The notes beneath the pieces are model-generated. The model was given only the letters and a program-made list of their open reading frames with translations, was not told the origin of the DNA and did no database searches. The translations under genes and the position numbers were made by a program. DNA of 19,412 nt from an uncultured Bacteroidales bacterium (GTDB lineage Bacteria > Bacteroidota > Bacteroidia > Bacteroidales > P3). The stretch's first letter is position 1; every line of letters starts with the position of its first letter. The stretch is from NCBI GenBank assembly GCA_947097635.1, contig CAMURW010000004.1, positions 1 through 19,412 on the forward strand, given 5' to 3'. Shown here one piece after another: positions 6,242 to 13,209 of the stretch.

Positions 6242-8851
6242 ATGAACCTAAACAAATTCACAATCAAAGCGCAGCAGGCGATACAGAAGGCACAGGAGAT
6301 AGTGATTGGGAAAGGCCAACAAACCATCGAATGCACGCACCTGCTGAAAGGCATCCTCACCGAAGACGAGAATGTCATACCTTTCCTGCTGAAAAAACTG
6401 GAAGTGAACCTGCCACGTCTACAGCAGCAGCTAAACCAAGCCATAGAGGCATATCCTCGCGTCAGCGGCAGCGAGCAATATATGTCCAACGATGCCAACC
6501 AGGCACTCATCAACTCCACGCAGATAGCCAGCAAGATGGGCGATGAGTTCGTCAGCGTAGAGCACCTCCTGCTGGGCATCCTAGGCGGACATAGCGCGGC
6601 CAGCAAGATGCTTAACGAGGCCGGTGTCAGCGAGAATGGACTCAGATCCGCTATCGCAGACCTGCGCAAAGGCAGCAAGGTGAACAGCCAGACGGCAGAG
6701 GAGAGTTTCAACGCACTGAACAAATACGCCCGCAACCTGAACCAACTGGCGCAAGCCGGCAAGCTGGATCCCGTAATAGGTCGCGACGAAGAGATACGTC
6801 GCGTGCTACAGATACTGAGCCGCCGTACCAAGAACAACCCTATCCTCATCGGCGAACCCGGCGTGGGCAAGACGGCCATTGCGGAAGGGCTGGCGCACCG
6901 CATCATCAGCGGCGACGTGCCGGAAAACCTAAAAAGCAAGACCATCTACAGCCTAGACATGGGCGCACTGATAGCCGGTGCCAAGTACAAAGGCGAGTTC
7001 GAGGAACGACTGAAAAGCGTGATACGCGAAATCAATGATAGTGACGGTGAAATCATCCTTTTCATCGACGAGATACACACACTAGTAGGCGCCGGCGGTG
7101 GCGAGGGTGCCATGGATGCAGCCAACATACTTAAGCCCGCACTGGCACGCGGCGAGCTGAGAGCCATCGGTGCCACCACACTGGCGGAATATCAGAAATA
7201 CTTCGAGAAAGACAAGGCACTGGAACGCCGCTTCCAAAGCGTGCTGATAGACGAACCCAGCGTGGAAGACACCATCAGCATACTACGTGGACTGAAGGAG
7301 CGCTACGAGGTGCATCACAAAGTGCGCATCAAGGACGACGCGCTGATTGCCGCCGCTACCCTCAGCAACCGCTATATCAGCGACCGTTTCCTTCCGGACA
7401 AGGCCATAGACCTTATCGACGAAGCCGCTGCTAAACTGCGCATGGAAATAGACAGCGTGCCCGAGGAACTGGACGAGATAGAGCGCAAGATACGCCAACT
7501 GGAGATAGAAAACGAAGCCATAAAGCGTGAGAACGACACCGAGAAGCTGAACCAGATAGCACACGAGCTGGGCGAACTGAACGAGCAGCGCAACCAGATG
7601 AAAGTGCGATGGCAAAGCGAGAAAGAGAAGGTGGAAGCCATACAAAACGAGGTGAAAAACATCGAGGACTACAAGTATCAGGCCGAGACGGCGGAACGCG
7701 GCGGCGATTATGCCAAAGTGGCAGAGTTGCGCTATGGACGCATAGTGGAGGCACAAAAGAAAGTGGACACCCTGAAGACGGAACTGAAGGCCATGCAGGC
7801 CGACAATGCCATGATAAATGAGGAAGTGGATGCCGACCAGGTAGCGGAAGTGGTATCCAAATGGACGGGCATCCCCGTCACGCGGATGCTGCAGAGCGAA
7901 CGCGAACGTCTGCTGCACCTCGAGGACGAACTGCACAAGCGTGTGATAGGACAGGACGAAGCCATCACCACCATCGCCAACGCCATACGGCGCAGCCGAA
8001 CAGGCCTCAGCGACGGACGCCGCCCCATCGGCAGCTTCATCTTCCTAGGCACCACGGGCGTAGGCAAGACCGAACTGGCCAAAGCACTGGCAGAGGTGCT
8101 GTTCGACGACGAAAACATGATGGTACGCATCGACATGAGCGAATACCAGGAGCGCGAAAGCGTCAGCCGCCTAATAGGAGCACCCCCGGGATACGTGGGC
8201 TACGAAGAAAGCGGCCAACTGACAGAAGCAGTACGGCGCAAGCCCTACAGCATCGTGCTGTTCGACGAGATAGAGAAGGCACATCCCGATGTATTCAACA
8301 CACTGCTGCAAGTGCTGGAGGACGGCCGTCTCACCGATAACAAAGGCCGCACCGCCGACTTCAAGAATACCATCATCATCATGACATCAAATATGGGCAG
8401 CAACATCATCCAGGAGCGCATGAACGATGCCACGGATGTCAACGCCCCATACCTCTACGAGGAGACCAAGAAAGAGGTGATGAACCTGCTGAAACAGCGC
8501 ATACGTCCCGAGTTCCTCAACCGTATCGACGAGATCATTATGTTCCATCCCCTCACGAAGTCACAAATCAAGGAGGTGATAAAACTGCAGCTGAAAGTGG
8601 TCGCCAAGATGCTGGAAAAGAACGACATCATCATCAGCACCACCGATGCCGCCGTCAACCACCTGGCGGACATAGGCTACGACCCCGCCATGGGTGCACG
8701 GCCAGTGAAACGGGTCATACAGCGTGAGATACTCAACGAACTCAGCCGCGCCATCCTAGAGGAGAGAATACACACCAACGACAACATCATCATCGATGTC
8801 ATCGACGACAAGTTTGTGTTCTACAATCCCATGGAAAGCAAAGCGCAATGA
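6242..8851 (+). CDS. clpB: ATP-dependent chaperone ClpB
   Basis: This is a hexameric Hsp100 disaggregase that works with DnaK/DnaJ/GrpE to pull proteins out of aggregates in the cytosol. The 869 residues are the normal length. The N-terminal Clp repeat domain spans about 1-145. NBD1 has Walker A GEPGVGKT (204-211) and an IILFIDEIHTL Walker B. A long Glu/Lys/Arg-rich coiled-coil middle domain (about 400-530) separates ClpB from ClpA/ClpC. NBD2 has Walker A GTTGVGKT (603-610) and Walker B around FDE 674-676. GARPVKR appears near the C-terminus, followed by the D2 small domain. There is no ClpP-binding IGF-type loop that I could see. It is a single-gene unit, divergent from dnaX, with its own strong terminator. 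Confidence 0.98.
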   Translation: MNLNKFTIKAQQAIQKAQEIVIGKGQQTIECTHLLKGILTEDENVIPFLLKKLEVNLPRLQQQLNQAIEAYPRVSGSEQYMSNDANQALINSTQIASKMGDEFVSVEHLLLGILGGHSAASKMLNEAGVSENGLRSAIADLRKGSKVNSQTAEESFNALNKYARNLNQLAQAGKLDPVIGRDEEIRRVLQILSRRTKNNPILIGEPGVGKTAIAEGLAHRIISGDVPENLKSKTIYSLDMGALIAGAKYKGEFEERLKSVIREINDSDGEIILFIDEIHTLVGAGGGEGAMDAANILKPALARGELRAIGATTLAEYQKYFEKDKALERRFQSVLIDEPSVEDTISILRGLKERYEVHHKVRIKDDALIAAATLSNRYISDRFLPDKAIDLIDEAAAKLRMEIDSVPEELDEIERKIRQLEIENEAIKRENDTEKLNQIAHELGELNEQRNQMKVRWQSEKEKVEAIQNEVKNIEDYKYQAETAERGGDYAKVAELRYGRIVEAQKKVDTLKTELKAMQADNAMINEEVDADQVAEVVSKWTGIPVTRMLQSERERLLHLEDELHKRVIGQDEAITTIANAIRRSRTGLSDGRRPIGSFIFLGTTGVGKTELAKALAEVLFDDENMMVRIDMSEYQERESVSRLIGAPPGYVGYEESGQLTEAVRRKPYSIVLFDEIEKAHPDVFNTLLQVLEDGRLTDNKGRTADFKNTIIIMTSNMGSNIIQERMNDATDVNAPYLYEETKKEVMNLLKQRIRPEFLNRIDEIIMFHPLTKSQIKEVIKLQLKVVAKMLEKNDIIISTTDAAVNHLADIGYDPAMGARPVKRVIQREILNELSRAILEERIHTNDNIIIDVIDDKFVFYNPMESKAQ

Positions 8852-8880
8852 CGATAACCATATGAAGATCATCTACATAC

Positions 8881-8917
8881 AGAAGGACATATTCACCTAT
8901 GTCCTTCTTTTTTTCTT
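8881..8917 (+). terminator. Rho-independent terminator of clpB
   Basis: A perfect 11-bp stem, AGAAGGACATA (8881-8891) with TATGTCCTTCT (8898-8908), has a 6-nt loop and is followed directly by TTTTTTTCTT. It sits 29 bp past the clpB stop. Confidence 0.93.
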
Positions 8918-8955
8918 GTGCATGCGATTTTTTCTCGCAATAACGAAAAAGTGTG

Positions 8956-8963
8956 TATCTTTG
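8956..8963 (+). promoter_or_regulatory. Bacteroidota -7 box for the structured RNA
   Basis: TATCTTTG matches TAnnTTTG exactly. A T-rich patch (8928-8935) lies about 20 bp upstream where a -33 element would be. The predicted transcript start is near 8970. No protein gene follows on this strand, so it probably drives the structured RNA. Confidence 0.7.
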
Positions 8964-8969
8964 CAATCA

Positions 8970-9118
8970 GAACCGTATGGTGAGAAGCCTGGTAGCAGCT
9001 ACGCCAGACACTGAAACTGTGCGGTTTCAGTCGCGGGGCCAGAGAAACGAATGTGTCTCAGTCTGGCGGACAAGTAAAGACTACGAGCGTTCTGGACACA
9101 CAGAAACGCTCTTTTGGT
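8970..9118 (+). ncRNA. Candidate stand-alone structured small RNA
   Basis: This is a self-contained transcription unit of about 149 nt, with a perfect TAnnTTTG promoter at one end and an intrinsic terminator at the other, and no open frame of note. An 8-bp perfect helix, CGCCAGAC (9002-9009) with GTCTGGCG (9061-9068), encloses a second 8-bp perfect hairpin, ACTGAAAC (9010-9017) with GTTTCAGT (9024-9031), and a smaller GAGA/TCTC stem (9042-9045/9056-9059). GTAG (8992-8995) can pair with CTAC (9081-9084), leaving a large asymmetric internal loop. This layout is compatible with a 6S-like RNA or one of the Bacteroidales conserved RNA motifs, but I cannot name the family. It does not resemble SRP RNA, tmRNA or RNase P RNA. 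Ends are inferred. Confidence 0.65.
9085..9116 (+). terminator. Terminator of the structured RNA
   Basis: GAGCGTTCTG (9085-9094) pairs with CAGAAACGCTC (9101-9111), with one bulged A and a 6-nt loop, and TTTT follows. The 5' arm (GTTCT) is also complementary to AGAAC at 8969-8973, so a competing fold is conceivable. Confidence 0.75.
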
Positions 9119-9257
9119 TGTATTGTTTTTCACGGATACAAGCTGTCAATTGCCGATGACGGATGGAATTTACGGGAAAGAGTAATAAGATAATGCGTGC
9201 AAAGCAACGCATCACCGTCGCCGGTGTCAAAGGCGGCGACGTAATATCTTGCCATAA

Positions 9258-9309
9258 AAAGGGCAATGAGTATGTGCCACCATTGGGCTAGCATTACTCA
9301 TTGCCCTTT
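9258..9309 (-). terminator. Terminator of hcp (long inverted repeat)
   Basis: A perfect 15-bp inverted repeat (9258-9272 with 9295-9309) has a 22-nt loop. Read on the minus strand, the direction of hcp, it is followed by TTTTTATGG. It begins 22 bp past the hcp stop. The plus side has only a weak T tract, so leftward termination is its main role. Confidence 0.8.
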
Positions 9310-9330
9310 ACTTAATATGTCACTGATGAC

Positions 9331-10980
9331 TTAAAGCACGGCTTTGAGGTCCTCCTCCACGGTACCGATGGTGCCGAGGCCGAAGTTGTCGGCCAGTACC
9401 TTGCGGACGGTAGGACTGAGGAAGGCGGGCAGCGTGGGTCCAATGTGGATGTTCTTCACGCCGAGGGAAAGCAAACCGAGCAGCACGGTGACGGCTTTCT
9501 GCTCGTACCAACCTATATTGAATGTGATGGGCAGGTCGTTGATGTCGTTCAGGGCGAAGACCTCTTTCAGCTTCAGGGCCACGAGAGCCCAGCTGTAGCT
9601 GTCGTTGCATTGGCCGGCATCAAGTACGCGGGGTATGCCGTCGATGTCGCCTAGATTCAGCTTGATGTATTTGTATTTGGCGCAGCCACTGGTGAGGATG
9701 ATGGTGTCCTTGGGCAGTGCCTTGGCATATTCGGTATAGTAGTTGCGCGAGGGCATGCGTCCGTCGCAACCTCCCATGACGAAGAAGCGGCGTATCTTGC
9801 CTGCCTTGATGGCTTCCACGATCTTGTCGGCTACGGCGAACACCTGGTTGTGTGCAAATCCACCCACAATCTCGCCCGCCTCTATGGCTGTTGGAGCCAG
9901 ACTGGTTTTGGCGATGGCTATCACTTCGCTGAAGTCTTTCACGCCATTCTCGTCGGCCTCGATATGCTTCCATCCCGGCATACCTGCGCTGTTGGTGGTG
10001 AACACACGATCGTTGTAGTTAGCGTTGGGCATGGGAGGCACCAGGCAGTTCGTGGTGAATACGATGGGGCCGTTGAAGGTGCTGAATTCCTCGCGCTGTT
10101 TCCACCAGGCGTTTCCATAGTTACCCACGAGGTTGGGGTATTTCTTCAGCTCGGGGTAATAATGTGCCGGCAGCATCTCGCCGTGGGTGTATACATCCAC
10201 GCCGGTGCCCTGTGTCTGTTCCAGCAGTTGCTGCAGATCGCGTAAGTCGTGTCCGCTGATGAGGATGCCGGGGTTCTTGCCCACGTCCAGTTTCACGTGG
10301 CTTATCTCAGGATGGCCGTAGGTGCCAGTGTTGGCTTGGTCCAACAGGGCCATTGCCTTCACGCAATAGTCGCCGGTCTTCAACGTCAGGGCAATGAGGT
10401 CGTCCAAGCTGATGTCGCTACGGCAAGTATCGTATAGCGTGTCTGCGATAAAATCGATGATCCCTTCGTCGCGATAACCCAGGCGGGCGGCATGTTCGTA
10501 GTAGGCCGCCATACCCTTGACGCCAAGGGTGACGGTCTCTTTCAGCGAACGTATGTCTTCATTCTCGTTGCGCAGCACACCAATCTTCTTGGCCTCGACC
10601 TCCCATTCCTCTTCATTGACGGGTGTCCAGCTTACCTCTTCGAAATCGGGCAGAACGACGTTGTTCTGGGCTGCCTTGTTGGTCAGCCTGGCCTTGTAGT
10701 TCAGACCATTGCGTATCTTCTGCTTTAGTGCCTCGTCGTCGAAGTTGGCGTTGGTGATGGTGCTGAAGAGGGCATCAATCATAAAGTCGGCGGGATGGTT
10801 GCAGGTCTCCACCTTGTTTTTATGCAAAACATGCATGATGCTGCCTACGCCACGTGTAACAGAGAGCAACAGATCCATGAGACCTGAAGTCTGGGCTTTC
10901 TTGCCGCACACGCCAGCGAGGGTGCAGCCGGTTCCTTTTGCAGTTTCCTGACATTGGAAACAAAACATTTTTTCTTCCAT
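9331..10980 (-). CDS. hcp: Hybrid cluster protein (hydroxylamine reductase / NO detoxification)
   Basis: This is a cytosolic Fe-S enzyme carrying a [4Fe-4S] cluster and the unique 4Fe-2S-2O hybrid cluster. It reduces hydroxylamine in vitro and is implicated in NO reduction and S-nitrosylation. It has 549 aa from ATG 10980. The N-terminal cysteines C7, C10, C19 and C25 (MFCFQCQETAKGTGC...) follow C-x2-C-x8-C-x5-C, the strict-anaerobe (class I) pattern rather than the enterobacterial one. Later hybrid-cluster regions include HGEMLPAH, FTTNCLVPP, SGCAKYKY and DAGQCNDSYSW. The open frame extends 31 codons further upstream (to 11073), but that part is Lys/Arg-rich leader sequence not found in the family. 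ATG 10968 is a second possible start. A Crp-family regulator lies upstream on the same strand. Confidence 0.96.
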   Translation of the reverse strand: MEEKMFCFQCQETAKGTGCTLAGVCGKKAQTSGLMDLLLSVTRGVGSIMHVLHKNKVETCNHPADFMIDALFSTITNANFDDEALKQKIRNGLNYKARLTNKAAQNNVVLPDFEEVSWTPVNEEEWEVEAKKIGVLRNENEDIRSLKETVTLGVKGMAAYYEHAARLGYRDEGIIDFIADTLYDTCRSDISLDDLIALTLKTGDYCVKAMALLDQANTGTYGHPEISHVKLDVGKNPGILISGHDLRDLQQLLEQTQGTGVDVYTHGEMLPAHYYPELKKYPNLVGNYGNAWWKQREEFSTFNGPIVFTTNCLVPPMPNANYNDRVFTTNSAGMPGWKHIEADENGVKDFSEVIAIAKTSLAPTAIEAGEIVGGFAHNQVFAVADKIVEAIKAGKIRRFFVMGGCDGRMPSRNYYTEYAKALPKDTIILTSGCAKYKYIKLNLGDIDGIPRVLDAGQCNDSYSWALVALKLKEVFALNDINDLPITFNIGWYEQKAVTVLLGLLSLGVKNIHIGPTLPAFLSPTVRKVLADNFGLGTIGTVEEDLKAVL

Positions 10981-11017
10981 TTTAAGTTTTAGATTAATCT
11001 TTGATTTTTTTACTTTT

Positions 11018-11034
11018 TTTCGTGTTTCACGAAA
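11018..11034. promoter_or_regulatory. Palindrome in the hcp leader, candidate regulator operator
   Basis: TTTCGTG (11018-11024) and CACGAAA (11028-11034) form a perfect 7-bp dyad with a TTT spacer, 38 bp upstream of the hcp start codon. The half-site sequence GTTTCAC recurs at 11098-11104 beside the -7 box. The neighbouring Crp-type regulator is the natural candidate to bind here. The position downstream of the predicted transcript start would suit repression better than activation. Confidence 0.4.
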
Positions 11035-11115
11035 GCGGTGATAAAGCATGTAACTATCTGATTTACAAATCACAAAATCGTTAACTTTCTAAATCACGTT
11101 TCACTGATCACGGTG

Positions 11116-11123
11116 CAAAGATA
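11116..11123 (-). promoter_or_regulatory. Bacteroidota -7 box for hcp
   Basis: The minus strand reads TATCTTTG, an exact TAnnTTTG match. The predicted start near 11109 gives hcp a leader of about 130 nt that contains the palindrome at 11018-11034. No good -33 TTTG is found at the usual spacing, as expected for an activator-dependent promoter. Confidence 0.6.
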
Positions 11124-11632
11124 GAACATCTTCTCCACGTAGGGTGGTAACAAATGTGCCTGTGGAGAAAATAAATGAAAGTCTACAAAAATGTCCTGGT
11201 CGTAAAAAAACAAGTGATGTGAAGAAAAAAACTATGGACTTTCGACAGCGAAGCGGAGAAGAGATGAAGTCTCTCACCACCTTCTTGAGGACGTATAATG
11301 CAGACAACTGCAATCTTCTTCCCGCACTGCCCGAGAAGAAGTCGCCGCCGTGCCTCGCTGATGCCAGGATTGCGTCGGGAATTTCAGACCCATGTCCGAC
11401 CCATGTCCGACCCACGCCCGACCCATGTCCTTACTAGATGTGTGAACTATACATTTTAACTCGCAGTATTTCAGTTGCTTATGTATATCAATGAGAATTG
11501 CAGATGCATATTTGGATAATAAAAGCTTCATCTAACCAATGAATCTATTATCAATTTGTAAAATTACGAAGTCTTCACGGCTTGATATAAAAATAAGGCC
11601 TTGTGGTGGGCTATCATAAATTATTGTGATAT
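11124..11632. other. Non-coding spacer between hcp and its regulator
   Basis: This stretch of 509 bp has no gene I can support. A 97-codon open frame (11144-11437, +) ends inside an 11-bp tandem repeat, has biased Pro/Cys content at its end and resembles no family. The remainder is AT-rich past 11440. A GGCC-centred palindrome, AAGGCCTT (11597-11604), followed on the minus strand by ATTTTTAT may help terminate the regulator transcript. Confidence 0.4.
11387..11430. repeat. 11-bp direct tandem repeat, four units
   Basis: The unit GACCCATGTCC is repeated head to tail at 11387-11397, 11398-11408, 11409-11419 and 11420-11430. Units 1, 2 and 4 are identical; unit 3 has two T-to-C changes (GACCCACGCCC). 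It lies in the non-coding spacer. I recall similar GACCCATGTCC-type runs from other Bacteroidales intergenic regions, with no assigned function. Variable copy number is likely. Confidence 0.9.
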
Positions 11633-12313
11633 TTACCCCAGTTTATCAGCGTCGAGAATCGTTATCGTCTTTCCATCAATGGCGATGGCTCCCTCTTCCT
11701 GGAATGTCCTGAGCTGCCGCACCACCGAGAATTTCTGGATGCCCAGCATCTCGGCTATCTGCTTACGGCTTTGGTGCAGGGTGACGGTGCGCGACCCTTG
11801 CCGACGTACCTCCTGCAGCAACAGGGCAGCGAGCTTGTCGTGGACGTTGGCGAGAGAAAGCATCCGCATTTTGTGGGTGATGAACGAAGTGGTGTCGGAA
11901 AGCAGGGCGATATAGTTCCAGCGCAACTGCGTATTAGTATCTATCAGATGCCGAAACCGCTCCTTCGTCATACGCAACATGTCGGTGTCGCTGTCGGCTT
12001 CGGTGCTCACGGGATAATATTCATTCTCGCCAAATAAATATGCCGGAGCCACTATTGTACCGGCTTTCAATGTCGAAACCTTCAGCTCTTTTCCGCTGGG
12101 TCCCATCATGCACGACGAGATGCTGCCGCGGATGATGATATCCACCGTCTGCACCATCTTGCCCGCCGTGGCAAACACGCTGCCTGCTTCCAGATGCACC
12201 ATGCGCCAGCCCACCGCATCCAAAGCAGAGGCAATAGCCTTCGCATTCATGCCTCGGAACAGAGGGCATGCGCCCAGCATCTCGATTACTTCATCGTACA
12301 GTCCTTTCTCCAT
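11633..12313 (-). CDS. Crp/Fnr family transcriptional regulator, HcpR-like
   Basis: This is a DNA-binding regulator of 226 aa. The N-terminal cyclic-nucleotide-binding-type beta-barrel spans about 17-115, with LEAGSVFATAGKMVQTVDII as its core. A long dimerisation helix spans about 118-150. The C-terminal winged helix includes the HTH region (about 180-210, SRKQIAEMLGIQKFSVVRQL). It lacks the N-terminal cysteine set of Fe-S Fnr proteins; only C16 and C68 are present. The cAMP-contact Arg/Ser pair of CRP is also not evident. Its position upstream of hcp on the same strand matches HcpR, the Crp-type regulator that controls hcp under nitrosative stress in Porphyromonas gingivalis and other anaerobes. 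Its assignment as HcpR is by context. An IS remnant abuts its upstream side, so its native promoter may have been replaced. Confidence 0.88.
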   Translation of the reverse strand: MEKGLYDEVIEMLGACPLFRGMNAKAIASALDAVGWRMVHLEAGSVFATAGKMVQTVDIIIRGSISSCMMGPSGKELKVSTLKAGTIVAPAYLFGENEYYPVSTEADSDTDMLRMTKERFRHLIDTNTQLRWNYIALLSDTTSFITHKMRMLSLANVHDKLAALLLQEVRRQGSRTVTLHQSRKQIAEMLGIQKFSVVRQLRTFQEEGAIAIDGKTITILDADKLG

Positions 12314-12344
12314 ATAATATTAACGCTAGTACATGATTTTTATT

Positions 12345-12790
12345 TTAATTTGGACCTCCTAAATTCTGCAAGCCAAGTTCTAGCGCAATGCCTGGAACAT
12401 AGCCAAAGACTGTCTTATAGGAGACGGCTGCATCATACTTCTCCTTGGAGGTGAGCTGGTTGTCGCACGCAAACTGCATGGCATAACCTTCGTGTCAAAC
12501 TACCCGTATTGGACACGACCTTTGACGGCAGGCATGACGGAGGCGGAGAGGGGCATGCGCTCGACGCAGAGTTCCCCGAACAACTATAGGATGACATCGG
12601 GGCTGCAGAGTCTGTAGCCTTGCGAATTTTCAGAAATCAGGTCAGAAATTCACTTCACATCCTCCGTGCAGGAGGCATTTAAGGATTAGGTTTACAGCAA
12701 AGTTCACAGGATGTTCAAACAGGAATGCATCTCATTGAACATGATGATTCCCAATAAGTTATCTACAAGTTTACTCCATTCGGATCTGTT
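12345..12790 (-). pseudogene. IS1380-type transposase remnant (N-terminal third, decayed)
   Basis: Read leftward, several frames hold consecutive pieces that resemble the N-terminal third of IS1380-family transposases. They are, in order: EWSKLVDNLLG, VNLILKCLLHGGCEVNF, ISENSQGYRLCSPDVIL followed by an in-frame stop and LFGELCVERM, and finally DNQLTSKEKYDAAVSYKTV then FGYVPGIA. The last piece matches the family's LDYDNQ..EKYDA..TYK..GYCPGVA block. The frame changes at least twice and contains stops (one after PDVIL and one after VQYG). The match ends at GIA, and a short unrelated tail reaches TAA 12345-12347. The catalytic C-terminal part is missing. No terminal inverted repeats were identified. 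The family call is from memory of motifs. Confidence 0.6.
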
Positions 12791-12852
12791 GGGATATGGT
12801 CAAGCAGGAGGAAAATTCCACACAAAATTCCTACGGAATCAAATTTTATTTG

Positions 12853-12860
12853 TACTTTTG
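12853..12860 (+). promoter_or_regulatory. Bacteroidota -7 box ahead of the CARF genes
   Basis: TACTTTTG matches TAnnTTTG exactly. It lies 78 bp before the CARF fragment start and about 350 bp before the intact CARF-HEPN gene, giving a predicted start near 12867. No other TAnnTTTG box was noticed between it and 13210, so the intact gene is probably read from here. Confidence 0.6.
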
Positions 12861-12937
12861 CACTATGAATGAAGCGTGTTTTTATTCATCAAATGCAAAG
12901 ATACGAAACATTCACGACATGAGTGACAGGTATTACA

Positions 12938-13174
12938 ATGAAGATTCACATTACCCTCGTTGGCGGACAGCCCCTCGCTACTATGCCTATTATGGCTACG
13001 CGGCCAGAGAGGGTGCCATATGTCTGCTCAAAAGGAAGTGAAGGTACATTTGCAACATATCATCCGATGAATGGTGCTGCAAAAGAGAAATGTGAAGGGT
13101 ACAACATCCCTACAATCCCCCTTGACCAGCGCACGCACGACGAGAAGAAAGAGAGGAACTGTATGGCCGGTTGA
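12938..13174 (+). pseudogene. N-terminal fragment of a second CARF-like protein
   Basis: A 78-codon frame starts MKIHITLVGGQPLATMPIMA and continues into TRPERVPYVCSKGSEGT. This is the beta1-alpha1-beta2 pattern that opens CARF proteins of the Card1/Can2/Cas02710 kind, where a TLVGGQP-type loop precedes a beta strand ending in a Cys/Ser-rich turn. A real CARF domain needs about 130-150 residues and these proteins carry a nuclease domain after it; here the frame stops at TGA 13172-13174. After about residue 65 the sequence turns into a hydrophilic tail, while another frame (13126-13209) encodes a Lys/Glu/Arg-rich helix running into the next gene. It is therefore probably a deletion or frameshift remnant. 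A genuine short protein is less likely. It lies 35 bp ahead of the intact CARF-HEPN gene and shares its promoter. Confidence 0.55.
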
Positions 13175-13209
13175 ACAAAGAATTATTCAAAGTTAACAAA
13201 AAAATCGAA

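Noticed and set aside
8970..9118. Cobalamin riboswitch, SRP RNA, tmRNA or RNase P RNA
   Set aside because: None of the signature core sequences of these RNAs is present, and no gene follows on the same strand for a riboswitch to control.
9081..9266. 61-codon minus-strand frame downstream of hcp
   Set aside because: It overlaps the structured RNA terminator and part of the hcp terminator, and shows no family resemblance.
10981..11073. N-terminal extension of hcp (31 codons)
   Set aside because: The family starts at or a few residues before MFCFQCQETAK. The extension overlaps the palindrome and an AT-rich leader.
11387..11430. CRISPR array
   Set aside because: The units are 11 bp and contiguous with no spacers. 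No repeat-spacer structure was seen anywhere in the window.
11144..11437. 97-codon plus-strand open frame between hcp and the regulator
   Set aside because: It ends in the 11-bp repeat array, matches no family I know and has no convincing start signal. It is treated as non-coding spacer.
12796..13041. 81-codon frame overlapping the CARF promoter and fragment
   Set aside because: It starts upstream of the -7 box that should drive this region and overlaps the more protein-like CARF fragment in another frame.
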